From Chitinophaga pendula (GTDB lineage: Bacteria; Bacteroidota; Bacteroidia; Chitinophagales; Chitinophagaceae): a DNA stretch of 64,000 bases. Shown piece after piece: positions 26,473 through 33,498 of this stretch; the first letter of the stretch is position 1; each line of letters opens with the position of its first letter. Location of the stretch: contig NZ_CP077769.1 in assembly GCF_020386615.1 (NCBI RefSeq), positions 2,976,001 to 3,040,000 on the forward strand, in the 5' to 3' direction. A program made the position numbers and the translations under genes. The notes beneath the pieces are model-generated. The model did no database searches. It had not been told where the DNA came from and saw only the letters and a program-made list of their open reading frames with translations.

Positions 26473-26648
26473 ACTAACAAATCTTATTTCTACAGTGGTT
26501 GGGTGGAGGTGTTTGGTCGATCCTGCGGGGGGAGGTCAGTTGGTGGGATTATCTTGGTATAGCAGGCATGTTTTCTCTTTTTTGGGGAGGCGGCAGCTTG
26601 GGTTAAGCACCTGTAATCGTTCATTTCTCCACACAAAATCTACTGTTT

Positions 26649-26867
26649 ATGAAAAAGAAGATGACATTCACCGATGCATTCAGCCGGGAGGCTTTGCGGT
26701 TTATCCGCGGCGGAGGCCGTGCGGCTTATGATACTTGTAGTATCATGCCCTGTAATGCGATCGGGCCGTTAAGCTGGTTGAGTTTTTGCAAAATGCACAC
26801 AGAGATCACGGGGGAATTATGTGTTTGTGGTGGTGTGGTACCGAATTCGATGTGTAAACTAGGTTAG
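26649..26867 (+). CDS. Double-glycine-leader, cysteine-rich peptide precursor
   Basis: 72 residues. Residues 11-22 (FSREALRFIRGG) fit the double-glycine leader used by C39-peptidase exporters: hydrophobic at -12, Ser at -11, Leu16 at -7, Ile19 at -4, Gly-Gly at -2/-1. The remaining 50 residues hold six Cys (30, 35, 47, 58, 60, 69), many Gly/Pro and few charges, as in bacteriocins or modified peptides. A strong terminator follows 32 bases after the stop, which supports real transcription. No C39 transporter or modification enzyme is encoded in the window, so it is an orphan here. The start codon is ATG at 26649. Antimicrobial or signalling role is inference. Confidence 0.62.
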   Translation: MKKKMTFTDAFSREALRFIRGGGRAAYDTCSIMPCNAIGPLSWLSFCKMHTEITGELCVCGGVVPNSMCKLG

Positions 26868-26898
26868 GCAGGATCTAGCTATTGTTGCCCAATGTGAT

Positions 26899-26934
26899 GG
26901 AGGCGTTCCTACTTGCAGGGGGCGCCTCTTTTTT
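26899..26934 (+). terminator. Terminator of the peptide gene
   Basis: GAGGCGTTCC pairs with GGGGCGCCTC (two G-T pairs) around a 9-base loop, followed by six T. Confidence 0.82.
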
Positions 26935-26941
26935 ATGGGGT

Positions 26942-27028
26942 GTGAATACGGTGCGGGAGGTGTTCTTTGTTTGTTTTGATCAGGAGAATCTGCGATTATA
27001 CGCGGCGTTGCTGGTAGGTAATAAGTAG
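26942..27028 (+). pseudogene. C-terminal relic of a macrodomain protein gene
   Basis: Reading from 26942, the frame encodes VNTVREVFFVCFDQENLRLY and a few more residues before TAG at 27026. The VREV-FFVCFDQEN-RLY pattern is the closing strand and helix of YmdB/O-acetyl-ADP-ribose deacetylase macrodomains (E. coli: VYFVCYDEEN). The rest of the domain is missing; upstream sequence is the terminator of the peptide gene. A 43-codon frame from ATG 26897 runs into it but its first part is the terminator hairpin, so a functional protein is unlikely. Confidence 0.6.
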
Positions 27029-27029
27029 C

Positions 27030-27084
27030 GATGGTTATACCTAGCTTATACGAATGTTATACCCTAACTACAGGAGAGGTGGAC
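27030..27084. repeat. 11-bp phased direct-repeat element, copy 2
   Basis: Units at 27035, 27046, 27057 and 27068: TTATACCTAGC, TTATACGAATG, TTATACCCTAA, CTACAGGAGAG, then GTGGAC. TTATAC occurs three times at exactly 11-bp steps. It begins one base after the stop of the macrodomain relic. The remainder, to 27189, has no gene; 27157-27174 resembles the leader of the peptide gene. Confidence 0.65.
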
Positions 27085-27189
27085 CTGAGCACTTATCTTA
27101 TTCGCTGCCAACAACTCAGACATCATTTATTTATAGTATAATTCGTACTGTGGCTATTCTCCACAAAATGTACTTCTTAACATATTCAT

Positions 27190-28557
27190 TTAGAACCGGA
27201 TGACTCCTTTGGGGAGGCCATCTGCCTGTACCCGGAGGAGATGAGAGATATATTCATTTTCCGGGTATGGGGTGAGGTGTTCTTTGAGGGCGGCGGGGTC
27301 GGTGATGGTTTCATCGCGGGAGAGGTATCCCATGCCATAGAAGCGGCCTTTTTCCACGAGGATATAGCTTTGTTCTGCGGGGTGCCGGCCTGCGCCGGTG
27401 ATGATGAAGGACGGCAATTGCTGGTGCAGGAAATTGATGGCGGTTTGCATGCGAAGGTTGTATTCGGTGACGCTTTCTCTTTTTTCGCAGGCGCCGTGGC
27501 AGATATGGCCGGTGAGGACGGTGCAGGGGCCATGTCCTTTCTGAAGGAAGCATAGTTTGGGGCAGAGGTCGAACTGGCGGATGAGTTTGCGCAGTACCTG
27601 TTGTCCATTGACGAGGAGGTTAAAGTCGTAGAGGGCGGTGGTGTATTTGCGTTTTTTTTCGATGGCGAGGCGGAGGTATCCGGCCTGGTCTTCGAAGGTG
27701 TAGAAGCCATACCGGAGTTCTACATGTTTCTGGGCGGCGTTGTAGGGAGGCCAGAGGCGTTTGATCTCGACGGATTCGAGGATATGGGCGATCAGTTCGG
27801 TGCCTGTTTCCTGGCAGGATATGCTGTATATATTGCGCAGGAATTCCTGTCGTTGCCGATTGGGTTTGTTGCCGGTAAAGTGGCTGTTGACCCTTTTTTT
27901 GATGTCTTTGGCTTTGCCTACGTAGACTACTTTTCCTTTTTGGTCGTGGAAGTAATAGACCCCTGGTGTCATGGGGAGTTGTTTGACCTGGTCGGGGGGC
28001 AGGTTGGGCGGCAGGAATTGTTCTTTGGAGCCCGCTTTGAGGGCGGAGGCGATGGCATGCTGATGGTCATCGGCGAGCATGCGTTCGAACAGTTTGACGG
28101 TGGCGGCGGCGTCGCCGGTGGCGCGGTGCCGGTCCTGGATGGGGATCTGCAGTTGCCGGCAGAGGTTGCCGAGGCTATAGGACGGCAGGCCGGGGAATAT
28201 TTTGCGGCCGAGGCGGACGGTGCATAGTTTTTTGCTGCGTAGTTCGAAACCTTCGGTATTGAGTTGGTATTTGACGAAGGAGTAGTCGAAGTTGACGTTA
28301 TGGGCGACGAATATTTTGTCTTGCAGGAGGTTGGCGAGGCGGGGTGCTATTTCGGAGAAGGCGGGTGCTGTTGCCACCATTTCGTCTGTGATGCCGGTGA
28401 GGGACTGGATGTAATAAGGGATGGGCATGCCGGGGTTGACGAGGGTATCGTATTGTTCGATCACTTCTTTTCCGTTATGGATGAAGACGGCTATTTCGGT
28501 GATGCCGTTTGCGCTGGCGTGGCCTCCTGTGGTTTCTATATCGACGATCGCGTACAT
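27190..28557 (-). CDS. DEDDh exonuclease fused to a UvrC-like GIY-YIG nuclease domain
   Basis: 455 residues. Residues 1-165 form a DnaQ-type 3'-5' exonuclease with Asp6-Glu8 (VDIETTGG), Asp91 in HNVNFDYSF, and His144/Asp149 in HRATGDAA. Residues about 199-280 form a GIY-YIG domain (GVYYF, VVYVGKAKDIKKRV, Arg/Glu region) as in UvrC and Cho, with a Cys-containing C-terminal region. This fusion occurs in several phyla, often annotated as DNA polymerase III epsilon-like; a DNA repair role is inferred. ATG 28557 was chosen because the upstream in-frame TTG lies inside a TATATTTG promoter box. Confidence 0.9.
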   Translation of the reverse strand: MYAIVDIETTGGHASANGITEIAVFIHNGKEVIEQYDTLVNPGMPIPYYIQSLTGITDEMVATAPAFSEIAPRLANLLQDKIFVAHNVNFDYSFVKYQLNTEGFELRSKKLCTVRLGRKIFPGLPSYSLGNLCRQLQIPIQDRHRATGDAAATVKLFERMLADDHQHAIASALKAGSKEQFLPPNLPPDQVKQLPMTPGVYYFHDQKGKVVYVGKAKDIKKRVNSHFTGNKPNRQRQEFLRNIYSISCQETGTELIAHILESVEIKRLWPPYNAAQKHVELRYGFYTFEDQAGYLRLAIEKKRKYTTALYDFNLLVNGQQVLRKLIRQFDLCPKLCFLQKGHGPCTVLTGHICHGACEKRESVTEYNLRMQTAINFLHQQLPSFIITGAGRHPAEQSYILVEKGRFYGMGYLSRDETITDPAALKEHLTPYPENEYISHLLRVQADGLPKGVIRF

Positions 28558-28575
28558 ATCATTTTCTAGTCTGTA

Positions 28576-28583
28576 CAAATATA
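28576..28583 (-). promoter_or_regulatory. -7 box (TATATTTG) for the exonuclease-GIY-YIG gene
   Basis: TAnnTTTG match on the minus strand, 18 bases before ATG 28557; it decides the start codon. Confidence 0.55.
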
Positions 28584-28891
28584 GGTCAGATCCTGCAAAT
28601 ACTAAAAATTTTAGCTTTTCTTATAATTTCGGTGGCTGGGTGAATATTTATATCTTCCGGTAAGGAGTTTGCGGGATAGTGGAAGGCGGTTTATTTTCTA
28701 TCTATCAGAATCTAAAAACTGTCCATGTGTGCGTTGCGGCAAATAGCTGATTTTTGTACCCGTTATCAGCAAACAAACCACGTAGCCGTCTGTTTTACAT
28801 TACACCCCAGCTATCCTGTGTGATGTCGGCGGATTGTTTTAAATAAACGCGAACTGTAATCAATTATCTTAAAAAATTTATAATTCAGTCT
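28584..28891. other. Divergent intergenic region before the YceI gene
   Basis: About 310 bases. GCTGAT and ATCAGC (28747-28771) could form a 6-bp stem. No TAnnTTTG box for the YceI gene and no convincing open frame were seen. Confidence 0.5.
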
Positions 28892-29428
28892 ATGGCAAAA
28901 AGAGTATGGGCAGCCGATCCGGCGCATTCCAGCATTGGTTTTAAGGTAAAGCATTTGATGATCACGAATGTATCGGGGACTTTCGGTAAATATGAGATCA
29001 ATGTGGAGACGGAGGAAGATGATTTTATGAGTGCGAAGGTTCATTTCAGTGCGGATACTACATCAGTGAATACGGGTAATGCGGAGCGTGACCGTCATCT
29101 TCGTTCTCCGGAGTTTTTTGATGACCATTCGTATCGTTATATCCGTTTTGAGGCGACGAAGTATGAGTCTGTTGATAATGACGGTTCTTATGAGTTGCAC
29201 GGGAATCTGACGATACGTGATGTAACGAAGCCGGTGAAGTTGTCTGTAGAATTTGGCGGTGTGGTGGTAGATCCATGGGGGAATACGAAGGCCGGTTTTA
29301 CGATCAACGGGAAGGTGAACCGGCGGGATTTCGGGTTGAACTGGCATGCGATGACGGAGGCTGGCGGCATTATGGTGAGTGAGGATGTTCGTATTGTGTG
29401 TGAGGTGCAGTTGATCAAGCAAAGTTAA
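28892..29428 (+). CDS. YceI-family lipocalin-like protein
   Basis: 178 residues of the YceI beta-barrel: WAADPAHSSIGFKVKHLMI, a DRHLRSPEFFD turn, YRYIRFEATKYE, and the closing RRDFGLNWH. YceI proteins bind isoprenoid or amphiphilic lipids in a central pore; E. coli YceI is periplasmic and base-inducible. This copy lacks a signal peptide (starts MAKRVWAADP), so it should be cytoplasmic. It heads a run of five same-strand stress-type genes, 41 bases before the next. Confidence 0.9.
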   Translation: MAKRVWAADPAHSSIGFKVKHLMITNVSGTFGKYEINVETEEDDFMSAKVHFSADTTSVNTGNAERDRHLRSPEFFDDHSYRYIRFEATKYESVDNDGSYELHGNLTIRDVTKPVKLSVEFGGVVVDPWGNTKAGFTINGKVNRRDFGLNWHAMTEAGGIMVSEDVRIVCEVQLIKQS

Positions 29429-29469
29429 ACCAGGGGGCTTTGTAGCCCTTTTAAATACAAGGAGTTTTC

Positions 29470-30417
29470 ATGGAAGACAAGATCCTGGGCATACATCATG
29501 TGACTGCGATTGCAGGGAAGGCCCAACGGAACTATGATTTTTATACGCGGGTGATGGGTCAGCGGCTGGTGAAGAAGACGGTGAATTTCGATGATCCTAA
29601 GACCTATCATTTCTATTATGGTGATGAGCGAGGTACGCCTGGTACTATCCTGACGTTCTTTCCCTGGGAGGATATTATGAGTGGGCGCAGGGGTACGCAT
29701 ATGGCTACGGAGGTTGGTTATTCGATACCGGAAGGCAGTATTGATTTCTGGGTGAATCGGTTAGAGGCGGCGCATTTGTTGTACAACAAGCCATCGCAGC
29801 AGTTTGGGGAGTTATATATTCCATTTTATGATCCTGACGGTATGAAGGTGGAGCTGACGGTGCCGGCGCAGGCGGATGAGCGTGTGCCCTGGACGGGCGG
29901 AGAGATTGGAGGGGAGCATGCGATACGCGGGCTGCATCATGTGACGTTGACGGTGGAGGATGTGCAGCCTACTGCGGATGTGTTAGTATCGTTGCTTGGT
30001 TATGAGTTGAAACTGCATCATGCGAACCGTTACCGGTTTTTCAATCCTGTGGATGTACACAACGGATACATTGATGTGGTGGAGGCTAAGGGCGAGGCTC
30101 GCGGGCATGTTGCCGGAGGCAGTATACATCATGTGGCCTTCCGGGTAGCTGACGGAGCGACGCAGTTACGTTTCCGGGAGCGTGCGGAGCAGATGGGGCT
30201 GCATGTGACGGAGCAGCTGGACCGGCAGTATTTCCGGAGTGTGTATTTCCGTGAGCCAGGCGGGGTGTTGTTCGAGCTGGCGACTGACGAGCCGGGATTT
30301 GCGGTAGATGAGCCAATGGCGGAGTTAGGCACTCATTTAATGTTACCCCCTCAATATGCTACGCAGCGTGCGGAGATAGAGGGGCATCTTTCACCTATTC
30401 AACAGACTGTAAAATGA
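29470..30417 (+). CDS. Ring-cleaving dioxygenase of the glyoxalase/VOC fold (MhqA/MhqO/LinE type)
   Basis: 315 residues with two vicinal-oxygen-chelate modules. Metal ligands are likely in LGIHHVTAI (first module) and GLHHVTLTVEDV (second), with the closing Glu in GGVLFELATDEPGF. Bacillus MhqA/MhqO are hydroquinone-specific dioxygenases induced by quinones; LinE cleaves chlorohydroquinone. The gene overlaps the OsmC gene by four bases and so is translationally linked to it. Electrophile or quinone detoxification is a reasonable inference. Confidence 0.88.
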   Translation: MEDKILGIHHVTAIAGKAQRNYDFYTRVMGQRLVKKTVNFDDPKTYHFYYGDERGTPGTILTFFPWEDIMSGRRGTHMATEVGYSIPEGSIDFWVNRLEAAHLLYNKPSQQFGELYIPFYDPDGMKVELTVPAQADERVPWTGGEIGGEHAIRGLHHVTLTVEDVQPTADVLVSLLGYELKLHHANRYRFFNPVDVHNGYIDVVEAKGEARGHVAGGSIHHVAFRVADGATQLRFRERAEQMGLHVTEQLDRQYFRSVYFREPGGVLFELATDEPGFAVDEPMAELGTHLMLPPQYATQRAEIEGHLSPIQQTVK

Positions 30418-30872
30418 CGAATACCTCCTTACCGGATCGGCCTCCTATTTCAAAAGGCGAGGCGATCGTGGCGACACCAGATGTGGTAGTAACGGGTACG
30501 GGAGCGCAGTACCAGGTGAATGTGTCGGCCCGTGGACATCACTGGCTGGCGGATGAGCCTGTGGAAGTTGGCGGTGCGGATACGGCGCCGCAGCCCGGGG
30601 AGTTGTTATTATCGAGCCTGGGAGCTTGTACGGCTATTACGTTGCAGATGTATGCCAATCGTAAGCAATGGCCGTTGGAGAATGTGAAGATCACTTTACG
30701 ATTTAACAAGGCGGATAAACCTGACGGGGATACGACGGTGATAGACCGTGAGATCGCTTTGTTCGGGCCATTGTCTGCGGAGCAGCAGCAGCGGTTGATG
30801 CAGATTGCGGATGCCTGTCCGATACATAAGGTGTTGACACATCCTGTGATCATCCAGACTAAACCAGCATAA
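30414..30872 (+). CDS. OsmC-family thiol peroxidase-like protein
   Basis: 152 residues. OsmC/Ohr fold: one Cys in SLGACTAITLQMYANRK and the second in ADACPIHKVL, the pair used to reduce organic hydroperoxides. It overlaps the dioxygenase gene by four bases and is one base from the next gene, so the three are co-translated. The N-terminal 20 residues are poorly ordered. Substrate preference (organic hydroperoxide or other) cannot be read from sequence. Confidence 0.9.
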   Translation: MTNTSLPDRPPISKGEAIVATPDVVVTGTGAQYQVNVSARGHHWLADEPVEVGGADTAPQPGELLLSSLGACTAITLQMYANRKQWPLENVKITLRFNKADKPDGDTTVIDREIALFGPLSAEQQQRLMQIADACPIHKVLTHPVIIQTKPA

Positions 30873-30873
30873 T

Positions 30874-31305
30874 ATGACCAACATAACAAAACATTATAGT
30901 AATGGTGAGGTAACGGTGGTATGGAAGCCGGATGTGTGTGTGCATTCCAAGGTTTGCTGGAATGGGTTGCCCGCTGTATTTGATCCGAAGGCGCGGCCAT
31001 GGATTGCTATCAACGGAGCGGAGACGGAGCGGATCGTGGAGCAGGTAAAGCGATGTCCGTCTGGTGCGCTGACCTATTACATGAACGAGGCGGCGGAGCA
31101 GGAAGGGGCGCCGGATATAAGTGCGGAGAGTGTTGTAGAGACGGTGCCCAATGGGCCGTTGTTAGTATATGGTAATATTGTGGTGAAGGATCATAGTGGT
31201 CAGGAGGTGCGTAAGCATAAGGTGACTGCTTTTTGCCGATGCGGGGCATCGGGTAATAAACCATTCTGTGACGGGTCTCATGTGAAGGCCGGTTTTCAGG
31301 GATAA
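30874..31305 (+). CDS. Fer4_19 plus CDGSH iron-sulfur protein
   Basis: 143 residues with two cluster domains. The first (about 5-68: VWKPDVCVHSKVCWNGLP and VKRCPSGALTYY) is a divergent mono-cluster 4Fe-4S domain. The second (about 118-140: FCRCGASGNKPFCDGSH) is a CDGSH 2Fe-2S motif with its three Cys and one His. Such fusions are common in bacteria beside OsmC and stress genes; a redox-sensing or electron-transfer role is inferred. One-base gap from OsmC. Confidence 0.9.
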   Translation: MTNITKHYSNGEVTVVWKPDVCVHSKVCWNGLPAVFDPKARPWIAINGAETERIVEQVKRCPSGALTYYMNEAAEQEGAPDISAESVVETVPNGPLLVYGNIVVKDHSGQEVRKHKVTAFCRCGASGNKPFCDGSHVKAGFQG

Positions 31306-31327
31306 TTGAACCATTAAATAAGTGCAC

Positions 31328-31609
31328 ATGGAGTTGAACATTAAACACAATGAGAAGCTGCATCGTTTTGAGGCAGAGATAGACGGCGAATTTGCTTTTA
31401 TAGAGTACAGCCGTTTCCCGGACGGGATTATTTTCAATCATACGGAGGTACCGCAAGCATTGGAGGGGCAAGGTATAGCTGCCCAGCTGGCGAAGTATGT
31501 GCTGGAGTATGCGCGTCGCGAGCATTTGCGGGTGGTACCGTTGTGTCCTTACGTGAATGCGTATGTTAAAAAGCATCCGGAATATAACGAGCTTACCCAG
31601 GGATTTTAG
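31328..31609 (+). CDS. GNAT-like N-acetyltransferase of the YjdJ type
   Basis: 93 residues. Short GNAT fold: FEAEIDGEFAFIEYSRF, then the acetyl-CoA loop PQALEGQGIAAQLAKYVLEY and CPYVNAYVKKHPEY. It matches the single-domain YjdJ family whose substrates are unknown. ATG 31328 was chosen; a GTG two codons upstream is equally in frame. Last gene of the YceI-dioxygenase-OsmC-CDGSH run (22-base gap). Confidence 0.87.
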   Translation: MELNIKHNEKLHRFEAEIDGEFAFIEYSRFPDGIIFNHTEVPQALEGQGIAAQLAKYVLEYARREHLRVVPLCPYVNAYVKKHPEYNELTQGF

Positions 31610-31615
31610 GGAGAT

Positions 31616-31686
31616 TACCGGAATATATACTTATTGGGGCTGAAATGTGTGAGGAATAGTCCACTAAAATTGTATATATTCCGGTA
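31616..31686. repeat. 15-bp perfect inverted repeat with 41-base spacer
   Basis: TACCGGAATATATAC (31616-31630) is exactly complementary to GTATATATTCCGGTA (31672-31686). It starts seven bases after the GNAT stop and ends 20 bases before the YeeE gene. No T-run follows, so it is not a typical terminator. Confidence 0.75.
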
Positions 31687-31706
31687 TTCTAAACCAACCG
31701 TATTTC

Positions 31707-32273
31707 ATGGAACTTCTCACACAACCCTGGCACTGGGCTGTTTCCGGTTTTCTTATCGGATTAGTGGTGCCTTTATTATTGTTGTTAGGCAATAAAGCCT
31801 TTGGAATATCTTCTTCTCTGCGGCATATCTGTGCTGCCTGTTTACCTGCCAACCTATCTTTTTTCAAATATGACTGGCGGAAAGAATCCTGGAATTTATT
31901 TTTTGTCGGCGGCATTCTGCTAGGCGGTTTTATTGCCGGGCATTGGCTGCGGGACCCGCATGCTGTGGAGATTGCGGCGGCTACGCGTGAGCGGCTGGCT
32001 GGTTATGGTATTTACGATCATTCGCGGTTATTGCCACCGGAGATCTTTTCGTGGTCGCAGTTACTGACCTGGAAGGGGTTGATCTTTTTTGTGATCGGCG
32101 GTTTCCTGGTGGGCTTTGGTACGCGTTACGCCGGCGGTTGTACGTCGGGGCATGCGATCATGGGCATAGCGAATCTGCAATGGCCATCTATGGTGGCCAC
32201 TGCTTGTTTTATGGCAGGTGGTTTTTTCTGCACGCATGTGATATTGCCCTGGGTATTCGGGCTAGTCTCCTAA
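31707..32273 (+). CDS. YeeE/YedE-family sulfur-transport membrane protein, first half
   Basis: 188 residues with four to five transmembrane helices. Key pattern GFLVGFGTRYAGGCTSGHAI, whose Cys lies in the pore of the thiosulfate transporter YeeE. In many bacteria YeeE/YedE is one longer protein; here it is split over two genes with an eight-base gap. Thiosulfate or a related sulfur compound is the likely substrate. No sulfurtransferase gene is adjacent. Confidence 0.88.
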   Translation: MELLTQPWHWAVSGFLIGLVVPLLLLLGNKAFGISSSLRHICAACLPANLSFFKYDWRKESWNLFFVGGILLGGFIAGHWLRDPHAVEIAAATRERLAGYGIYDHSRLLPPEIFSWSQLLTWKGLIFFVIGGFLVGFGTRYAGGCTSGHAIMGIANLQWPSMVATACFMAGGFFCTHVILPWVFGLVS

Positions 32274-32281
32274 CCAATTAA

Positions 32282-32704
32282 ATGTACTTGAAGATGAGCA
32301 ACATTAAATATTTACTAGCGGGCGCTTTTTTTGGTATTGTGCTGGTGAAGGCGGAGGTGGTGAGTTGGTTCCGTATACAGGAGATGTTTCAGCTGACATC
32401 TTTTCATATGTACGGGGTGATCTTTACGGCTATTCTGACGGCGATGTTGTCGTTGCAGGTGATCAAGCGGGCAGGTATAAAAACCATCTTGGGCGCCCCG
32501 ATATCGGTAGCGCCCAAGACGTTCAATAAAGGTCAGCTATTCGGCGGGCTGCTTTTCGGTCTTGGGTGGGCCATTACAGGCGCCTGTCCCGGACCTTTGT
32601 TTGCACTTATCGGCAATGGGTTCACGGTTGTCATTGTAACACTATTCAGTGCTATTGCCGGCACGTGGGTGTATGGAGCCGTTAAGAATCGATTACCTCA
32701 TTAA
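32282..32704 (+). CDS. YeeE/YedE-family membrane protein, second half (DUF6691)
   Basis: 140 residues with four transmembrane helices. GLLFGLGWAITGACPGPLFAL carries the second conserved Cys of the split transporter. It is co-transcribed with the first half (eight-base gap) and probably forms one channel with it. An internal ATG at 32294 is an alternative start. Confidence 0.88.
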   Translation: MYLKMSNIKYLLAGAFFGIVLVKAEVVSWFRIQEMFQLTSFHMYGVIFTAILTAMLSLQVIKRAGIKTILGAPISVAPKTFNKGQLFGGLLFGLGWAITGACPGPLFALIGNGFTVVIVTLFSAIAGTWVYGAVKNRLPH

Positions 32705-32710
32705 CCTTTA

Positions 32711-33280
32711 TTATTTTATTACTTCCCACACTGCTTTAGCAGAGTCCAGGTGTGCCCGGAGTGTGGGGAGGGTATTTTCTGCGAAGGCTTTGATCTCTGG
32801 ATCCTGTGCATCTTTCGCAGCTTTTTCAAAGAGGTCTATATCTTCTTTATGGTCGTCTACCATCATTTTGATATAGTCTTTATCGAAGTCTTTGCCATTC
32901 TTTTTGCTCAGGTTGTCGATGTGTTTCTGGTGATCTTCGCCGGCGGTAGCGGGTAAGGTGATATTCTTAGCTGCGGCCAGGTTTTTCAGTTCATCATTGG
33001 CTTTGGTATGATCGCGGTCCATCATGGCGCCGAAATCTTTCACCCGTTGATTCATACCTTTTTCCTGTGCCAATTTGCCCAAGGCTACTTCCATCATACC
33101 TCCGCTGGCTGCTTTGATAGCGAATTCCGAGGATTTTTCATCTACCGGTTTTACGGTTTCGTTGATGGTTTTGGCGCTGTCTACGCTGTCGCCGGTGTTA
33201 TTGTTTGTGTTACTGCCGCCGCAGGATTGTAAGGTCCAGGCGGTAATAGCTGCCAAGGCGAATACGCTTACTCTTTTCAT
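32711..33280 (-). CDS. DUF4142 lipoprotein
   Basis: 189 residues. Lipoprotein signal peptide (VFALAAITAWTLQSCGG) and a four-helix DUF4142 domain (FAIKAASGGMMEVALGKLAQ, VKDFGAMMDRDHTKANDEL, DYIKMMVDDHKEDIDLFEKA) with many Asp/His/Glu pairs that recall ferritin-like bundles; no function is established. The frame extends upstream by 40 codons, but only ATG 33280 gives a lipoprotein start. It is convergent with the YeeE pair, six bases apart. Confidence 0.88.
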   Translation of the reverse strand: MKRVSVFALAAITAWTLQSCGGSNTNNNTGDSVDSAKTINETVKPVDEKSSEFAIKAASGGMMEVALGKLAQEKGMNQRVKDFGAMMDRDHTKANDELKNLAAAKNITLPATAGEDHQKHIDNLSKKNGKDFDKDYIKMMVDDHKEDIDLFEKAAKDAQDPEIKAFAENTLPTLRAHLDSAKAVWEVIK

Positions 33281-33292
33281 AAGAATTCTTTT

Positions 33293-33356
33293 TTGGATGG
33301 TCATTACAGTTATTCCTTGTTTCTCGTATGAAAGAGACAAAAAGGATACCATCCAA
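33293..33356 (-). other. Long imperfect hairpin before the DUF4142 gene
   Basis: TTGGATGGT (33293-33301) pairs with ACCATCCAA (33348-33356); inside, CCTTG and TCTC face GAGA and CAAAAAGG. It lies 12 bases upstream of the ATG, in the likely leader. Confidence 0.35.
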
Positions 33357-33426
33357 GGTGTGTTGTACGCTTTACAGATGAGCTTTGTATCTCTCAACAC
33401 TTTACTGGCGGGCGTTTACATACGGC

Positions 33427-33449
33427 AGGGTCAGCTATTGGCTGACCCT
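33427..33449. other. 9-bp perfect hairpin
   Basis: AGGGTCAGC-TATTG-GCTGACCCT, with an alternative ACCCTA/TAGGGT pairing directly after it. It lies between the DUF4142 and GH20 genes. There is no T-run on the minus strand, so a terminator role for GH20 is uncertain. Confidence 0.5.
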
Positions 33450-33498
33450 ATGTAGGGTGAAATATTTATATCTGGTGTTGTAGATGGATTTCCCCAGG

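Noticed and set aside
26897..27028. 43-codon frame from ATG 26897 as an intact small gene
   Set aside because: Its first 11 codons are the terminator hairpin of the peptide gene; only the macrodomain-like tail has protein character.
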